From Tetramitus jugosus (Eukaryota > Heterolobosea > Eutetramitea > Acrasida > Vahlkampfiidae): a stretch of DNA of 64,000 bases. Below, piece by piece: positions 28,401 through 37,836 of this stretch. The position numbers and the translations under genes were made by a program. The notes beneath the pieces are model-generated. The model ran no database searches, was not told the DNA's origin, and saw nothing but the letters and a program-made list of their open reading frames with translations. Within the stretch, counting starts at the first letter, position 1, and the number at the start of each line of letters is the position of its first letter. The DNA lies in contig OW569385.1 in the NCBI GenBank assembly GCA_937625935.1, positions 186,001 through 250,000 on the forward strand, given 5' to 3'.

Positions 28401-28525
28401 TTATAATTATAATTCACTCGTGATTTGATGTTGTTTGGTTTTTTGACTGGCTAGTGCTCGTTGTTGTTTGATTTCTCCCTTGAAAAAGCTTTTGGGAACC
28501 AAAAGCAACAACAGGACAAAACAAC

Positions 28526-30190
28526 ATGTCACTTGTTGGAAGGCCAATGGGAGAATCATGTACATGGAACGACCAAGGAGGAGAATGGATTCATCTTGTT
28601 GAAACAGATGACATCATGTGTTATCTCTCCTCATTCACCACTGCTCAATCCATGGGTCAATTAACTCGTTTGAATCGTGCTTCGTACCATGCTCTATGCA
28701 ACAATGAGGCAATGTGGAAGAATTTATTCTTGAATCATTTCCCCAGTAGTGTCATGGATCAAATTGTAACAAAGGACAATCAATTTGATGATGAATCAGA
28801 TGATGATGATGATGATGATAACAAGAAGAACAAGAAGGAGGAGAGCAATTGGTATCATTTGTTCAACAAGTATGGTAACAAGAGCATGCAAGTGTTGATT
28901 CAAATGAAGGGATCTGGTCTTCCGCTCAACTTTGGTGCATTCACTAGAAAAAAGATGTCCGAACGAGTGAAAATCGATATCAGAGCTCAGTACACTTGTC
29001 CTTCTCACATGTCCATTCCATGTAAGGTTCCATTAGATTCAAGGGCAGGCGTCATTTATGAAATTGAAGCAAGAGAAGGCACGTCAGACAAGGGCATGAA
29101 GGCATTGATGAAAGCATGTGAAGTTTATGGTTATCTACTCTATGGCAGTGATGCGTTGTCTGACAATATTTTTACAGAGATGACCGATGCGGAGCGAACA
29201 CTGTATGGAAGTAATGATTGCTTCGAGCCAGAAGCAATCGTAACACAGTGTGAGAGCGAACAACCGATTGAGGAGTTTGTTGAGAATTGGGACCTTGATA
29301 AATTAGATATTAGTGCAGAGGATCGACAAAGATACGAGGAAGAGATGAAACAAACAGATTCGAGATTGCCTATAGAGGTGGAAGCGGAAGAGCTGATGAA
29401 GCGTATGCGCAAGTCTGATGCACTACAACATGTGGAGCGATTCATCGATTGGATGATCAATGATTTTGACCTGGATGCTCTGAAGAGCAAGTACAGTGAA
29501 GATCAAACGGATGGATCCACGAGTTCTCTGTCTGATATCAAGCTGTATCGATCGAGTGAAAACTCAAACAAGTTTACAGTTTGTTACTTTTTGAACAACA
29601 ATTCAAAGAACCCCATTGAGACACTATTAGAGAGGAAGAGCAAACAACCCTTTGGTAGAGTGAGAAAAATTGATGAATCGGATGAAAATGGCAAGGATCA
29701 TTACTTTGGATTCCTCATGTATCCAGCCCGCAAATTCATCAAACAATTGTATACAATGCACACCAATCCGAAAAAGAAGAATAACGCCAAAGTTCTTAAG
29801 CGCACTATCTATCCCAAATGGAGAACGTTTACCATGGAGATGCACTTTGCTACCCAAGAATTCTTAGGAATAGGCCCCAGCAATATTTGTCCAAGAGCGT
29901 GGATGGACTGTGCATTGTTCATGATCCTTCAAAAATATATGAAAGGTATTCATTCCATGACAATGCATGAACGACTGGGATCTCAAATACGGTTCGAATG
30001 GGAAGAGCCTTTTCCTCTGACTGAACACATACGACAGATAGTTTCTGCTGCTCAATACTCTCACATCTCTCAAATGAACGGACGTCCCAACAGTGTGATT
30101 GCAGAGCTTATCGACGAAAGAATGAGAGATATTGAAGAGGAGGAAGAAGAGTTGCGAAAATCAGGAATCAGTGTGGAAATCACCGATTAA
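28526..30190 (+). CDS. F-box-like protein of unknown target
   Basis: This is a 554-residue protein. Residues about 28-72 (DDIMCYLSSFTTAQSMGQLT then RLNRASYHALC and MWKNLF) fit an F-box: helix, hydrophobic spacing, conserved Arg/Asn and closing Trp. An Asp-rich run follows near 90-105. Much of the rest is acidic and helical, then from about 330 onward a mixed region with NKFTVCYFLNNN, HYFGFLMYPARKFIKQLY and YPKWRTFTMEMHFAT, which looks like a folded beta-containing domain I cannot name. The C-terminus is Glu-rich. A role as SCF adaptor is inferred from the F-box pattern alone. It is divergent from the PQ-loop gene, with about 125 bases between starts. Confidence 0.7.
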   Translation: MSLVGRPMGESCTWNDQGGEWIHLVETDDIMCYLSSFTTAQSMGQLTRLNRASYHALCNNEAMWKNLFLNHFPSSVMDQIVTKDNQFDDESDDDDDDDNKKNKKEESNWYHLFNKYGNKSMQVLIQMKGSGLPLNFGAFTRKKMSERVKIDIRAQYTCPSHMSIPCKVPLDSRAGVIYEIEAREGTSDKGMKALMKACEVYGYLLYGSDALSDNIFTEMTDAERTLYGSNDCFEPEAIVTQCESEQPIEEFVENWDLDKLDISAEDRQRYEEEMKQTDSRLPIEVEAEELMKRMRKSDALQHVERFIDWMINDFDLDALKSKYSEDQTDGSTSSLSDIKLYRSSENSNKFTVCYFLNNNSKNPIETLLERKSKQPFGRVRKIDESDENGKDHYFGFLMYPARKFIKQLYTMHTNPKKKNNAKVLKRTIYPKWRTFTMEMHFATQEFLGIGPSNICPRAWMDCALFMILQKYMKGIHSMTMHERLGSQIRFEWEEPFPLTEHIRQIVSAAQYSHISQMNGRPNSVIAELIDERMRDIEEEEEELRKSGISVEITD

Positions 30191-30286
30191 TGGTACTTGA
30201 GTTAACATGGTTGCATTCTGTTGCTAAGAAGGCCAACGAAATCAAGTATCCAATGTATCAATATTTGTCAGTTATTTTATTTATGT

Positions 30287-30670
30287 TCAACATCTGTAGG
30301 TCTTGTACTTCTTATGAAGATTTTCTGGTGTCTCTTGAGACACACTGGTTCTTGAAGTGCCTGATTTGAATGTGTGACCCTCTGGAATCTCTACCTTTTC
30401 ATGAAGTGAAGCATATTCATTGTCTGGCACCAGGACAGGTTCTGACTCACGACGATGAAATAGTCTTTCCTTGAATCGATGGAGCTTGTAATACGAATCT
30501 CTCTTCATTGGCTGATCATCTAGTTTCTGGGCCTCATGGAATGGATCTTCTCTTTCCTCGATCCTTGGAGGTGGCAGTGGTGGTGCAACTCCAATATCGG
30601 TCGTATTGATTCCTGCTTCTAACAGATCGAGCGGTTCAATCTCAACGTTTGTTGTTCTTCCGTAATGCAT
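30287..30670 (-). CDS. Small hydrophilic protein, unknown
   Basis: This 127-residue protein is not recognised. It begins MHYGRTTNVEIEPLDLLEAG, has a short Pro-rich stretch (VAPPLPPPRIEER), then KLDDQPMKRDSYYKLHRFK with a basic cluster (FKERLFHRR), and ends in a Ser/Thr/Lys-rich tail finishing YRC. No membrane helix or enzyme motif is visible. An upstream in-frame ATG at 30745 would add 25 residues; the ATG at 30670 is preferred because the extension is A/C-rich in the coding sense, like a leader. It converges with the F-box-like gene about 100 bases away. Confidence 0.55.
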   Translation of the reverse strand: MHYGRTTNVEIEPLDLLEAGINTTDIGVAPPLPPPRIEEREDPFHEAQKLDDQPMKRDSYYKLHRFKERLFHRRESEPVLVPDNEYASLHEKVEIPEGHTFKSGTSRTSVSQETPENLHKKYKTYRC

Positions 30671-31182
30671 CTCTGTTATTGTTTTGTTTTTTGTGGTATG
30701 ATTATAATCCAACAATGAGTGGTGTGCAATGAGATAATGGTTCAACTTGTCTCATTTATTTTTGGTTTATCTCGTTGTATTTTCTGCCCAATTTTGTGGT
30801 CTTATCCAAACTCGTGTGTGCAATCTACTATTGAATCTCCTTTCATAAACTTCCCTTGTACTGTAACATCTGTGAAATACAAAGAGATAATAATTAGAAC
30901 TCAATACTTTCATGGGTCTACCGTTGTATCACCACACACTATCGGGGACAAACCAATCACCAAGAAAGATCACTTCGGAAAAACGCAATCTCTTTGGGCC
31001 TTCTGCTCCGGAAAAAAACATTCGAAATTGGCCAAGGAAAATTATTTTTGGGGACTCGGTGGTGGATGTTGATGGTCAGGAAAATTTTTGGTTTGTGAGA
31101 CAGTTGCTGGTTCTCCAACTCTAAAACACAACATAACCACCCACCCAAAAAACCAATTCGTTCGCTACATTTATACACACAC
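30671..31182. other. Divergent spacer, probable promoters
   Basis: This stretch lies between the start codons of the small minus-strand gene and the acyl-CoA oxidase gene. Open frames on the plus strand here show no family resemblance and are not called. The last 60 bases are A/C-rich leader sequence with a ttatacac element near 31170. It carries the second copy of the 19-base string found at 26152-26170. Confidence 0.4.
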
Positions 31183-33294
31183 ATGTCCTTCTCCTCCAAT
31201 TTGTCACTTCGAGAGAAGCAACGTCTCCAAGTCACTCTCAATCATTTGAATCCATCTCATCAACATCAACAACACCAAAATAGTCAATACAATAATGTAA
31301 ACTCGACATTGATTGCACCTCAAGCGACTTCATCATCATCATCATCCCCATCATCATTGCACATTGTCAACAATAATAACAACAGTATCCAGAACAACAA
31401 TGGACAGATTCAAGTCGACAAAAACAAACTGTCAGCCTTCTTTGATGGAAAACACGGTGCATTCAAGAATCAAATTCGCTCCATTCTCAACAACAATGAA
31501 TGGGAGCATGACTTTGATGCAGACACACTGGAATACCATGATCAGAGAATGTTGATCATGAAATGGGCCAAACAACTCTCTTCTCAACTCATTTCTCATG
31601 CCAACATTGACTTGTTGTACATGTTGAGGCACGATTATGAAAAGTATGTTATTTTGATGGAGACTGCTGCTTCATTGAACAGCAGTCTAGTCATCAAACT
31701 GGCTGTGCAGTACTCGTTGTTTTGTGGAACGATTGCCAACCTTGGTACGCAACGACATTTTGACTGGGTGAACAAGGGACAACGATTGAACGTGTTGGGA
31801 TGCTTTGGTATGACTGAGAAGGGTCATGGCAGCAATGTGAGAGGCATTGAGACAACTGCTACATTTGATGTCAAGACTCAAGAGTTTGTTCTGTATACGC
31901 CTCACTTGAAAGCCATGAAGACATGGATTGGTGGTAGTGGACTCGGTCACATGTGCTGCGTGTTTGCCCAATTGATTCTCAATGGACAGAATCATGGTGT
32001 TCACGTGTTTTTGGCACCGTTGAGAGATTTGAAGACGGACAAGGTGCATCCACAAGTGTTCATGGAGGATTGCGAGTACAAGATGGGACTGAACGGCGTA
32101 GACAACTTTTCATTCGGATTCAATCACTTGAGAATCCCGAGAGAAAACATGTTGAATCGTTTCAGTGAAGTGTTGGCCGATGGTCGCTACGTCAATCGAT
32201 GTGGCACTGAAGCCAGACACTTTGGAATGACGGTCGGTGAGTTGTCTGGTGGTCGATTGTCCATTTCTGGTGTCGGATTGACCAATTGCAAGATGGCACT
32301 CACCATTGCGATTCGATATGCGTTCGAAAGAAGGCAGTTTGGTCCACCGGGCAAACCAGAAATGCCCATTATGAACTATCCGACTCACCGCAGACGATTG
32401 ATGCCACTGTTGGCACGTACCGTTGCTCTTGTTCCCTTCTTCAACTATTCGTTGCAAGTGTACGCACAAAAGGACATTGATCCATCCAGTGTACCACTCG
32501 GTCACAGTCTCTCATCCATCATCAAGGTTGTCACCTCATGGCACATGATTCACTTGTTGAGCGAGTGTAGACAGTGCTGTGGTGGAGCTGGATACAGAGC
32601 ACCAAACAAGATTTCCACACTGATTCGTGACACTCACGTGTTTGCAACATTCGAGGGTGACAATACTGTGTTGACTCAACAGACTGCAAAGTATCTCTTG
32701 GGTGTGTATGCCAACGGATTGAAGAATGGTGGTCAATTCAACAGTGTTCTCTCCTACCTCACCAACAATCAATCTTCTGATGCTCAACAATTGAGCATGG
32801 ACGAACAATTGTTGTGCCCAAAGTATCAATTGCACTTGTTCCAACAGAGAGAAGCATCCTTGTTGCGACTCTTGGCATCCAATCTTCAAAAGAGACAACA
32901 AACTGGTCAAAACGAATGGGAAGCATTCAATGAAGAACTGGTTCTGGCAAAGGACTTGGCACTCGCTCACGCAGAACGTCTCATTCAGGAGCACATGATT
33001 CAGAGCTATCAGATTTGCAGCTTTGCCAACTCTGCCATCTTGCGCTTGTTCACTCAGTTGAATGCGCTCTCTCAGATTCAAGCAGATTTGGGCTGGTTCG
33101 TGTCCAATGAGGTCCTCTCACCACTGATGGCCAGAAGAGTGGAACCATTGGTCCTGAATTTGTGCACTGAGGCCAGCAAGCACTCCTTGGCTGTTTGTGA
33201 CTCGTTCCAAATTGCAGACAAGTTCTTGCCACCTGCTGATCTCTCCAACTACACTCTGCCATCCAACACCAGATTCAGTGCTACTCAAAAGTAA
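31183..33294 (+). CDS. Peroxisomal acyl-CoA oxidase with PTS2
   Basis: This 703-residue acyl-CoA oxidase catalyses the first, H2O2-producing step of peroxisomal beta-oxidation using FAD. The N-terminus carries a good PTS2 import signal at residues 14-22 (RLQVTLNHL), fitting R-L-x5-H-L. The dehydrogenase-like core follows a Ser/Asn/Gln linker: SLFCGTIANLGTQRH, LNVLGCFGMTEKGHGSNVRG (FAD/substrate loop), KTWIGGSGLGH, HVFLAPLRD, YKMGLNGVDNFSFGF, FERRQFGPPGKPE and CGGAGYRAPNK. The catalytic glutamate lies in ATFEGDNTVLTQQ. The C-terminal oxidase domain is complete, and no PTS1 is present (ends TQK). Block by block it resembles plant PTS2-type long-chain oxidase ACX2. An SDR gene follows 139 bases downstream on the same strand. 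Confidence 0.95.
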   Translation: MSFSSNLSLREKQRLQVTLNHLNPSHQHQQHQNSQYNNVNSTLIAPQATSSSSSSPSSLHIVNNNNNSIQNNNGQIQVDKNKLSAFFDGKHGAFKNQIRSILNNNEWEHDFDADTLEYHDQRMLIMKWAKQLSSQLISHANIDLLYMLRHDYEKYVILMETAASLNSSLVIKLAVQYSLFCGTIANLGTQRHFDWVNKGQRLNVLGCFGMTEKGHGSNVRGIETTATFDVKTQEFVLYTPHLKAMKTWIGGSGLGHMCCVFAQLILNGQNHGVHVFLAPLRDLKTDKVHPQVFMEDCEYKMGLNGVDNFSFGFNHLRIPRENMLNRFSEVLADGRYVNRCGTEARHFGMTVGELSGGRLSISGVGLTNCKMALTIAIRYAFERRQFGPPGKPEMPIMNYPTHRRRLMPLLARTVALVPFFNYSLQVYAQKDIDPSSVPLGHSLSSIIKVVTSWHMIHLLSECRQCCGGAGYRAPNKISTLIRDTHVFATFEGDNTVLTQQTAKYLLGVYANGLKNGGQFNSVLSYLTNNQSSDAQQLSMDEQLLCPKYQLHLFQQREASLLRLLASNLQKRQQTGQNEWEAFNEELVLAKDLALAHAERLIQEHMIQSYQICSFANSAILRLFTQLNALSQIQADLGWFVSNEVLSPLMARRVEPLVLNLCTEASKHSLAVCDSFQIADKFLPPADLSNYTLPSNTRFSATQK

Positions 33295-33432
33295 GCCAGC
33301 TAAATGCTAAATTGACTTTTACAGTCTTCGTTGTATGTGTACACTATCTTTTTATGTAACTCATGTGGTGGAGAAAATTCATTTGATCTCTCCCCAAATA
33401 AAAACTCATCCAATCAAAAAACAAACTGCAGT

Positions 33433-34281
33433 ATGGCCAATGTTATCATCACAGGTGCATCCAAGGGTATTGGACTCGCTTTTGTGAGACATTTTGTGAA
33501 TTGTGAAGCCAATCGCATCTTTGCCTGTTCAAGAACCTTGTCAGATGATTTGCAGGGTCTGATCCAGTCAAGCCGATCTCAACAAGTACAATTCGTGCCA
33601 TTGGATGTTCAATCCGAACAGTCGATTCAAAGTGCATCTCGCACGATTGAACAGCAATTGACTACCACCAGTGTTGATGATGAGAAGGAACAGCAGAGCC
33701 TTAAGATTCATCTGTTGATCAATAATGCAGGTCACTTTGTTCCGTTTGAAGCATTGGACAATGTGGAATATGGATCCTTCATGTCCAGTATGGCCACCAA
33801 TGCGGCTGGGCCTCTTTTCTTGTGGAAAAATGTCCGGCACTTGTTGTCAATGGACAATTGTAAGATTGTTCAGATTGGTTCCATGATGGGAAGCATGGAC
33901 TCTATTACCTATTCGGATGGAAATCCAAGTTATCGATGCTCCAAAGCAGCTCTCAACATGTTTAGTATCCTGCTCTCTAATTACTATGGACAGTTAAGGA
34001 CGAAGGAGTTGAAACAAAGGCAGAAACAAGAAAAGATGGATCAGAACAGAAGGAACAAGAACACAGTGAATAGTCTAACGGACGCCCCTATTCCGTTCAA
34101 TGTCGTTTCTGTTGTCCTGCATCCAGGTCATGTCCAGACAGAAACAGGCAGCTGGAGTAGGAAGAAACCGCCACTCACACCGGATGAGAGCGTGCGAGCC
34201 ATGATGAAAATCATAGACAATGTAACACTGGAGGATAGTGGTAAATTCTTTAGCTATGACGGCTCAATTTTACCATGGTAA
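33433..34281 (+). CDS. Short-chain dehydrogenase/reductase, C-factor-like
   Basis: This 282-residue classical SDR has the NAD(P)-binding ITGASKGIGLAFVRHF at the N-terminus, an Asp after the next block (FVPLDVQSEQS), the NNAG structural motif (LLINNAGHF), the catalytic Ser in IVQIGSMMGS, and the catalytic Tyr-Lys pair as YRCSK. VVLHPGHVQTETG gives the PG loop typical of the C-factor/sniffer-type subgroup. A Lys/Arg/Gln-rich insert near 190-215 is unusual and may be a loop. The substrate is unknown. The start at 33433 (MANVIITGAS) is set by the first beta strand. It converges with WDR48 across only 27 bases. Confidence 0.92.
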   Translation: MANVIITGASKGIGLAFVRHFVNCEANRIFACSRTLSDDLQGLIQSSRSQQVQFVPLDVQSEQSIQSASRTIEQQLTTTSVDDEKEQQSLKIHLLINNAGHFVPFEALDNVEYGSFMSSMATNAAGPLFLWKNVRHLLSMDNCKIVQIGSMMGSMDSITYSDGNPSYRCSKAALNMFSILLSNYYGQLRTKELKQRQKQEKMDQNRRNKNTVNSLTDAPIPFNVVSVVLHPGHVQTETGSWSRKKPPLTPDESVRAMMKIIDNVTLEDSGKFFSYDGSILPW

Positions 34282-34308
34282 ATGAACAGAGTGTTGGGAA
34301 CTCTTATT

Positions 34309-37300
34309 TTATTCGTTACTCAGTGTGACTGGATACCTTCGTTTGTAATTGAGAGTAATGACAGAGGAGTTTGGATCTCTAAAGAACTTGTTTGCCACAC
34401 CCAGACTAAATTCACTCTTGAGCAACTTTCCATTGCACCAAATTTCGAGATATTCGTGTGGTTGCACAGGGTTCTCTTCTGGAGTGGTGTCAGAGGCTCG
34501 AGGAGACTTTGTTAATTTGTTCAATGGCGCCTTCAAGAAATTGGATATTGCATTTACCGCACCACCTCCGCCAGTGCTTGCAGAAACAGCTGCTGGTGTA
34601 GTGTTGGGCAGCGTTGATTGATTCTCAAACTGTTGTTTCATGGCTTCAAACTGTTGACGTGTTGGTAATTTCAGATTCAATTTGTCCACCACATATTCAG
34701 CTACTTTGCTCATCCGAAGCAACCTCGATGCATTTAATCTTGAATGACCCTCAGGAATATTTCCTAGTTGGTCATCCATCGGTGTTAGGAAGAAGGTAAT
34801 CTTTTGCATTGTTGGACGTGGAGCAATTCCTTGCAACAGACACTCCTTGATCCAATCAGGAACAGCTCTTGCATGCTCATCACTGCCTGAGAAATCTAAT
34901 ACACATAATGTTAGCAAAATGAAACACTTATTAAAACAATGGAAAATGTGCTTCTTACCTTGTATACGTTGTTTGAATGGGATCGCACTCATACTTAACA
35001 TCCTTTCATTATGAACAATCACTGGTGTATCACCTGGCAATGTGTACATTAATGGAAGTTTCACCTCGAACACATCCTCCAGTCTCTCTGGCTCTGCTTC
35101 AGTTTCGTCTTTGGTCTCCTCTGTTTGTGAATCTGCTTCTTCTTTCTGGGCAGTGGCTTCAGATGGAATGGTATCGACTGGCTGTTTAGATTCGGTCTTC
35201 TCTGTAGTGTCAACTGGCACTGAACTATCCTTTGTCTCTTCATTGCTATGATCAACTACCAGAGCGGATTTCTCATTCTCTGTGTCGTCGTCTTGATTTT
35301 CATCATGATTATTCGACTTTTCATCGTCGTTGCCCTTGCCTTGAGAATCCTTGTTGGGCAGTGATTGTTCTTCATCGCTGTCATGATTGCTCTCATCTGA
35401 GTCTGAGTGATCAGAAGAGGTATAATCATCTTCCACTGCTCTACGATACTCCACCTCCTTGCGCTTCCTGAACCAGTCTCCGAACAGAGCTTGAATAATG
35501 AGAAAACCCATATTGACTCGATCATCGGGCTGAGCATCACTGAACCCTGCATCCGTTGCATGAACCTCTGCATAGAAACAACTGCTATAGTCGAGCAGAA
35601 CTTCGAGACAACCCAATTTAGTTTGTATCGTGAACCAACTAGGTATGGCTACATATTCGAACAATTCCTTTTGCTCCAACTCTGGTAGACTCATCATTTG
35701 AAGCACCATAGGTTCATAGTCCTCTTCGTTGAACGATTTAATGAACCTTCCTGTACAAATGTCCCACAGAGTCACACGATTATGATCGTCTCTCGCCAAC
35801 ACGTGTCTCCTATTGTTACAAATGTGGTATTGAGTGATGGCAGGTGCGTTGGGTATGGAGTACAGAGGAGGATCACTTGGATTGGGAGCTGTGTGATCAT
35901 GTGCACTTGAAGGAGCAACATTTGTACTCGTACCACTCGATATGCTTCTTGAACGTCCTTTGAATGAAGAACTGAGTGCCGCGCTGCTCGACCTTCTCAT
36001 TCTCAGTGGACTTGTATTGCCCAGACTACCACCACTACTGCTCATTGCACCACCAGTAGTTGTGGTTGTTGCATCTCTCGTGCTGCTTGTTTGAAGTTCA
36101 AACAGTCGTTCTCTGTGTCTCTTGCACTTTTCTAATCGACTACTATAGTCATACTGGTGGATACTAAAGCATGAATTGCCTCCTGTACCACTAGTAGTAG
36201 TAGCTGTAGTATCTGTCAAAGTACCAGGAGCAGCAGTTGTAGTAGCTACATAGAGCTTTGATAAATCAGTGCTCGTACACAGTGATAACACTGGTTGATT
36301 GCACTGAATCAAATGATAACTAGACGAGTTCATCATTGATTGATGATGATGATGATGATGTGAAGCAGCAGAAGCAGCAGTAGTCGTAGCAATAGAGGGA
36401 GCAGAGGAAAATACATGCACATTGCCATCTCTACCACCTGCAATCACATCCATACTTGACGACACTGATGGTGATGAACATGATGACGATGACAACGACG
36501 ATTCCATCATGGTGGATGAAGAGTGAGAAGACGGAGAGTGAAGACACCACACTGAATCTGAAAACAAGTAAGAAAACGTGTGATAGCATCTCTCTGTTCT
36601 CACATCCCAATACTTGACTGTTCCATCTGAACTGGCACTCACAATGGTTCGATCATGATTGGTCATGATGATTTGTCTAATGTTGTCCTGATGACCTCTC
36701 AATTTGATGACTACTCCCGTTTCATTCGATGTTGATGATGTTGATGACGATGGTTTAACATTATAGTTGTTATTGTTGGTGTGAATCCATGAGAGATGAC
36801 GCGTATCATACAGTCTAATATATTGATCAGATGATCCAGTAGCAATCAATGATCCACTCTGATTCATCACACATGTATAGATACTATTCTTGTGATTCAA
36901 GTATGCCAAATGACTCTGACTATAGTTGATATGATGATGATGATTGTTGTGATTGTTGTGATTACTACTATTGTCATGAGTGGGATCATGATTGGGAACA
37001 ATGTGATTGAGATCCCATAGATTGACATGATTATCGAATCCTCCAGTAATTAACCATTGTTTACACGGGTTATAGTAGATACATTTGACATAGTCATAGT
37101 GAGCACGTATGGTTGCTCTGTGATTCACTTGATGAATGATATTGTGATGATTGTTTTTGTTTTTGTTGTTATTCGTGTTGTTGAATAATGATGAATCATC
37201 ATCATCATCATCATCATTTTGTTGTTGTTGTTGCTGCTGTTGTAATTGTACTTGATGAAATTGAACAGTATTGTCAGAACTGGCACTGGCAATCAAGAAT

Positions 37301-37743
37301 TGTTCATCACTATTGTTGTTTTGGATGACACATTGGTCATTGATCCAATCTACATGATGATCAATGGAATGAATCATTGATAATTTTGTATTATTAGTAG
37401 TATTCGTATTATTATTAGTATTATACTCTTCATTATTACTTGTCTGATTGTTGTTGTTGGCATTCCATATTTTAATCGTACCATCTCTTCCACCACTCAA
37501 CAATAAATTGACTTGATTATCACTTGTGGAATAATAGGAGAGTTTATTGACTGCAAATCGATGATGATTGTCATATTGGTTGTTGTTGTTGTTGTTGTGA
37601 TGGTTGTTGTTTTGTTGTATGAGATAGGATATTTTGGATCGGACAATGGGTTGTTGATGCTGTTGTGGCAACAATTGTGGTTGTTGTGTTCGTTGCTGTG
37701 GTTGTTGTTGTTGTTGTTGCTGTTGTTGTTGTGTTGGATTCAT
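34309..37743 (-). CDS. WDR48: WDR48/UAF1 deubiquitinase cofactor, one intron
   Basis: Exons are 34959-37743 and 34309-34895 on the minus strand. The 63-base intron (GTAAGA...TTAG) restores RIQDFSGSDE, giving 1123 residues. The N-terminal WD40 propeller has HHVDWINDQCV, IASASSDNTVQFHQ, HYDYVKCIYY, LITGGFDNHVNLWDL, NQSGSLIATGSSDQYIRLYD, GHQDNIRQIIM and VSASSDGTVKYWDVRTERC, in UAF1 order. QYHICNNRRHVLARDDHNRV, IPSWFTIQTKLGCLEVLLD and CFYAEVHATDAGFSD are specific to WDR48. The C-terminus carries the SUMO-like/DUF3337 region ending VITLNYKRRY. UAF1 activates USP1, USP12 and USP46. Long Asn/Gln/His and acidic inserts nearly double the usual 677 residues. Confidence 0.93.
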   Translation of the reverse strand: MNPTQQQQQQQQQQPQQRTQQPQLLPQQHQQPIVRSKISYLIQQNNNHHNNNNNNQYDNHHRFAVNKLSYYSTSDNQVNLLLSGGRDGTIKIWNANNNNQTSNNEEYNTNNNTNTTNNTKLSMIHSIDHHVDWINDQCVIQNNNSDEQFLIASASSDNTVQFHQVQLQQQQQQQQNDDDDDDDSSLFNNTNNNKNKNNHHNIIHQVNHRATIRAHYDYVKCIYYNPCKQWLITGGFDNHVNLWDLNHIVPNHDPTHDNSSNHNNHNNHHHHINYSQSHLAYLNHKNSIYTCVMNQSGSLIATGSSDQYIRLYDTRHLSWIHTNNNNYNVKPSSSTSSTSNETGVVIKLRGHQDNIRQIIMTNHDRTIVSASSDGTVKYWDVRTERCYHTFSYLFSDSVWCLHSPSSHSSSTMMESSLSSSSCSSPSVSSSMDVIAGGRDGNVHVFSSAPSIATTTAASAASHHHHHHQSMMNSSSYHLIQCNQPVLSLCTSTDLSKLYVATTTAAPGTLTDTTATTTSGTGGNSCFSIHQYDYSSRLEKCKRHRERLFELQTSSTRDATTTTTGGAMSSSGGSLGNTSPLRMRRSSSAALSSSFKGRSRSISSGTSTNVAPSSAHDHTAPNPSDPPLYSIPNAPAITQYHICNNRRHVLARDDHNRVTLWDICTGRFIKSFNEEDYEPMVLQMMSLPELEQKELFEYVAIPSWFTIQTKLGCLEVLLDYSSCFYAEVHATDAGFSDAQPDDRVNMGFLIIQALFGDWFRKRKEVEYRRAVEDDYTSSDHSDSDESNHDSDEEQSLPNKDSQGKGNDDEKSNNHDENQDDDTENEKSALVVDHSNEETKDSSVPVDTTEKTESKQPVDTIPSEATAQKEEADSQTEETKDETEAEPERLEDVFEVKLPLMYTLPGDTPVIVHNERMLSMSAIPFKQRIQGKKHIFHCFNKCFILLTLCVLDFSGSDEHARAVPDWIKECLLQGIAPRPTMQKITFFLTPMDDQLGNIPEGHSRLNASRLLRMSKVAEYVVDKLNLKLPTRQQFEAMKQQFENQSTLPNTTPAAVSASTGGGGAVNAISNFLKAPLNKLTKSPRASDTTPEENPVQPHEYLEIWCNGKLLKSEFSLGVANKFFRDPNSSVITLNYKRRYPVTLSNE

Positions 37744-37836
37744 GATGATGGTGATCCTGAGTTGTGCGAGCTGTGATTGTTGTTTTGTTTTGTTCGAAGC
37801 AAACTATTTTTTTGTGATCTTGCGGGGTTTTCTGGC

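Noticed and set aside
30719-31124. Two plus-strand frames upstream of the acyl-CoA oxidase gene
   Set aside because: They have no family resemblance, overlap each other, and lie in a probable divergent promoter.
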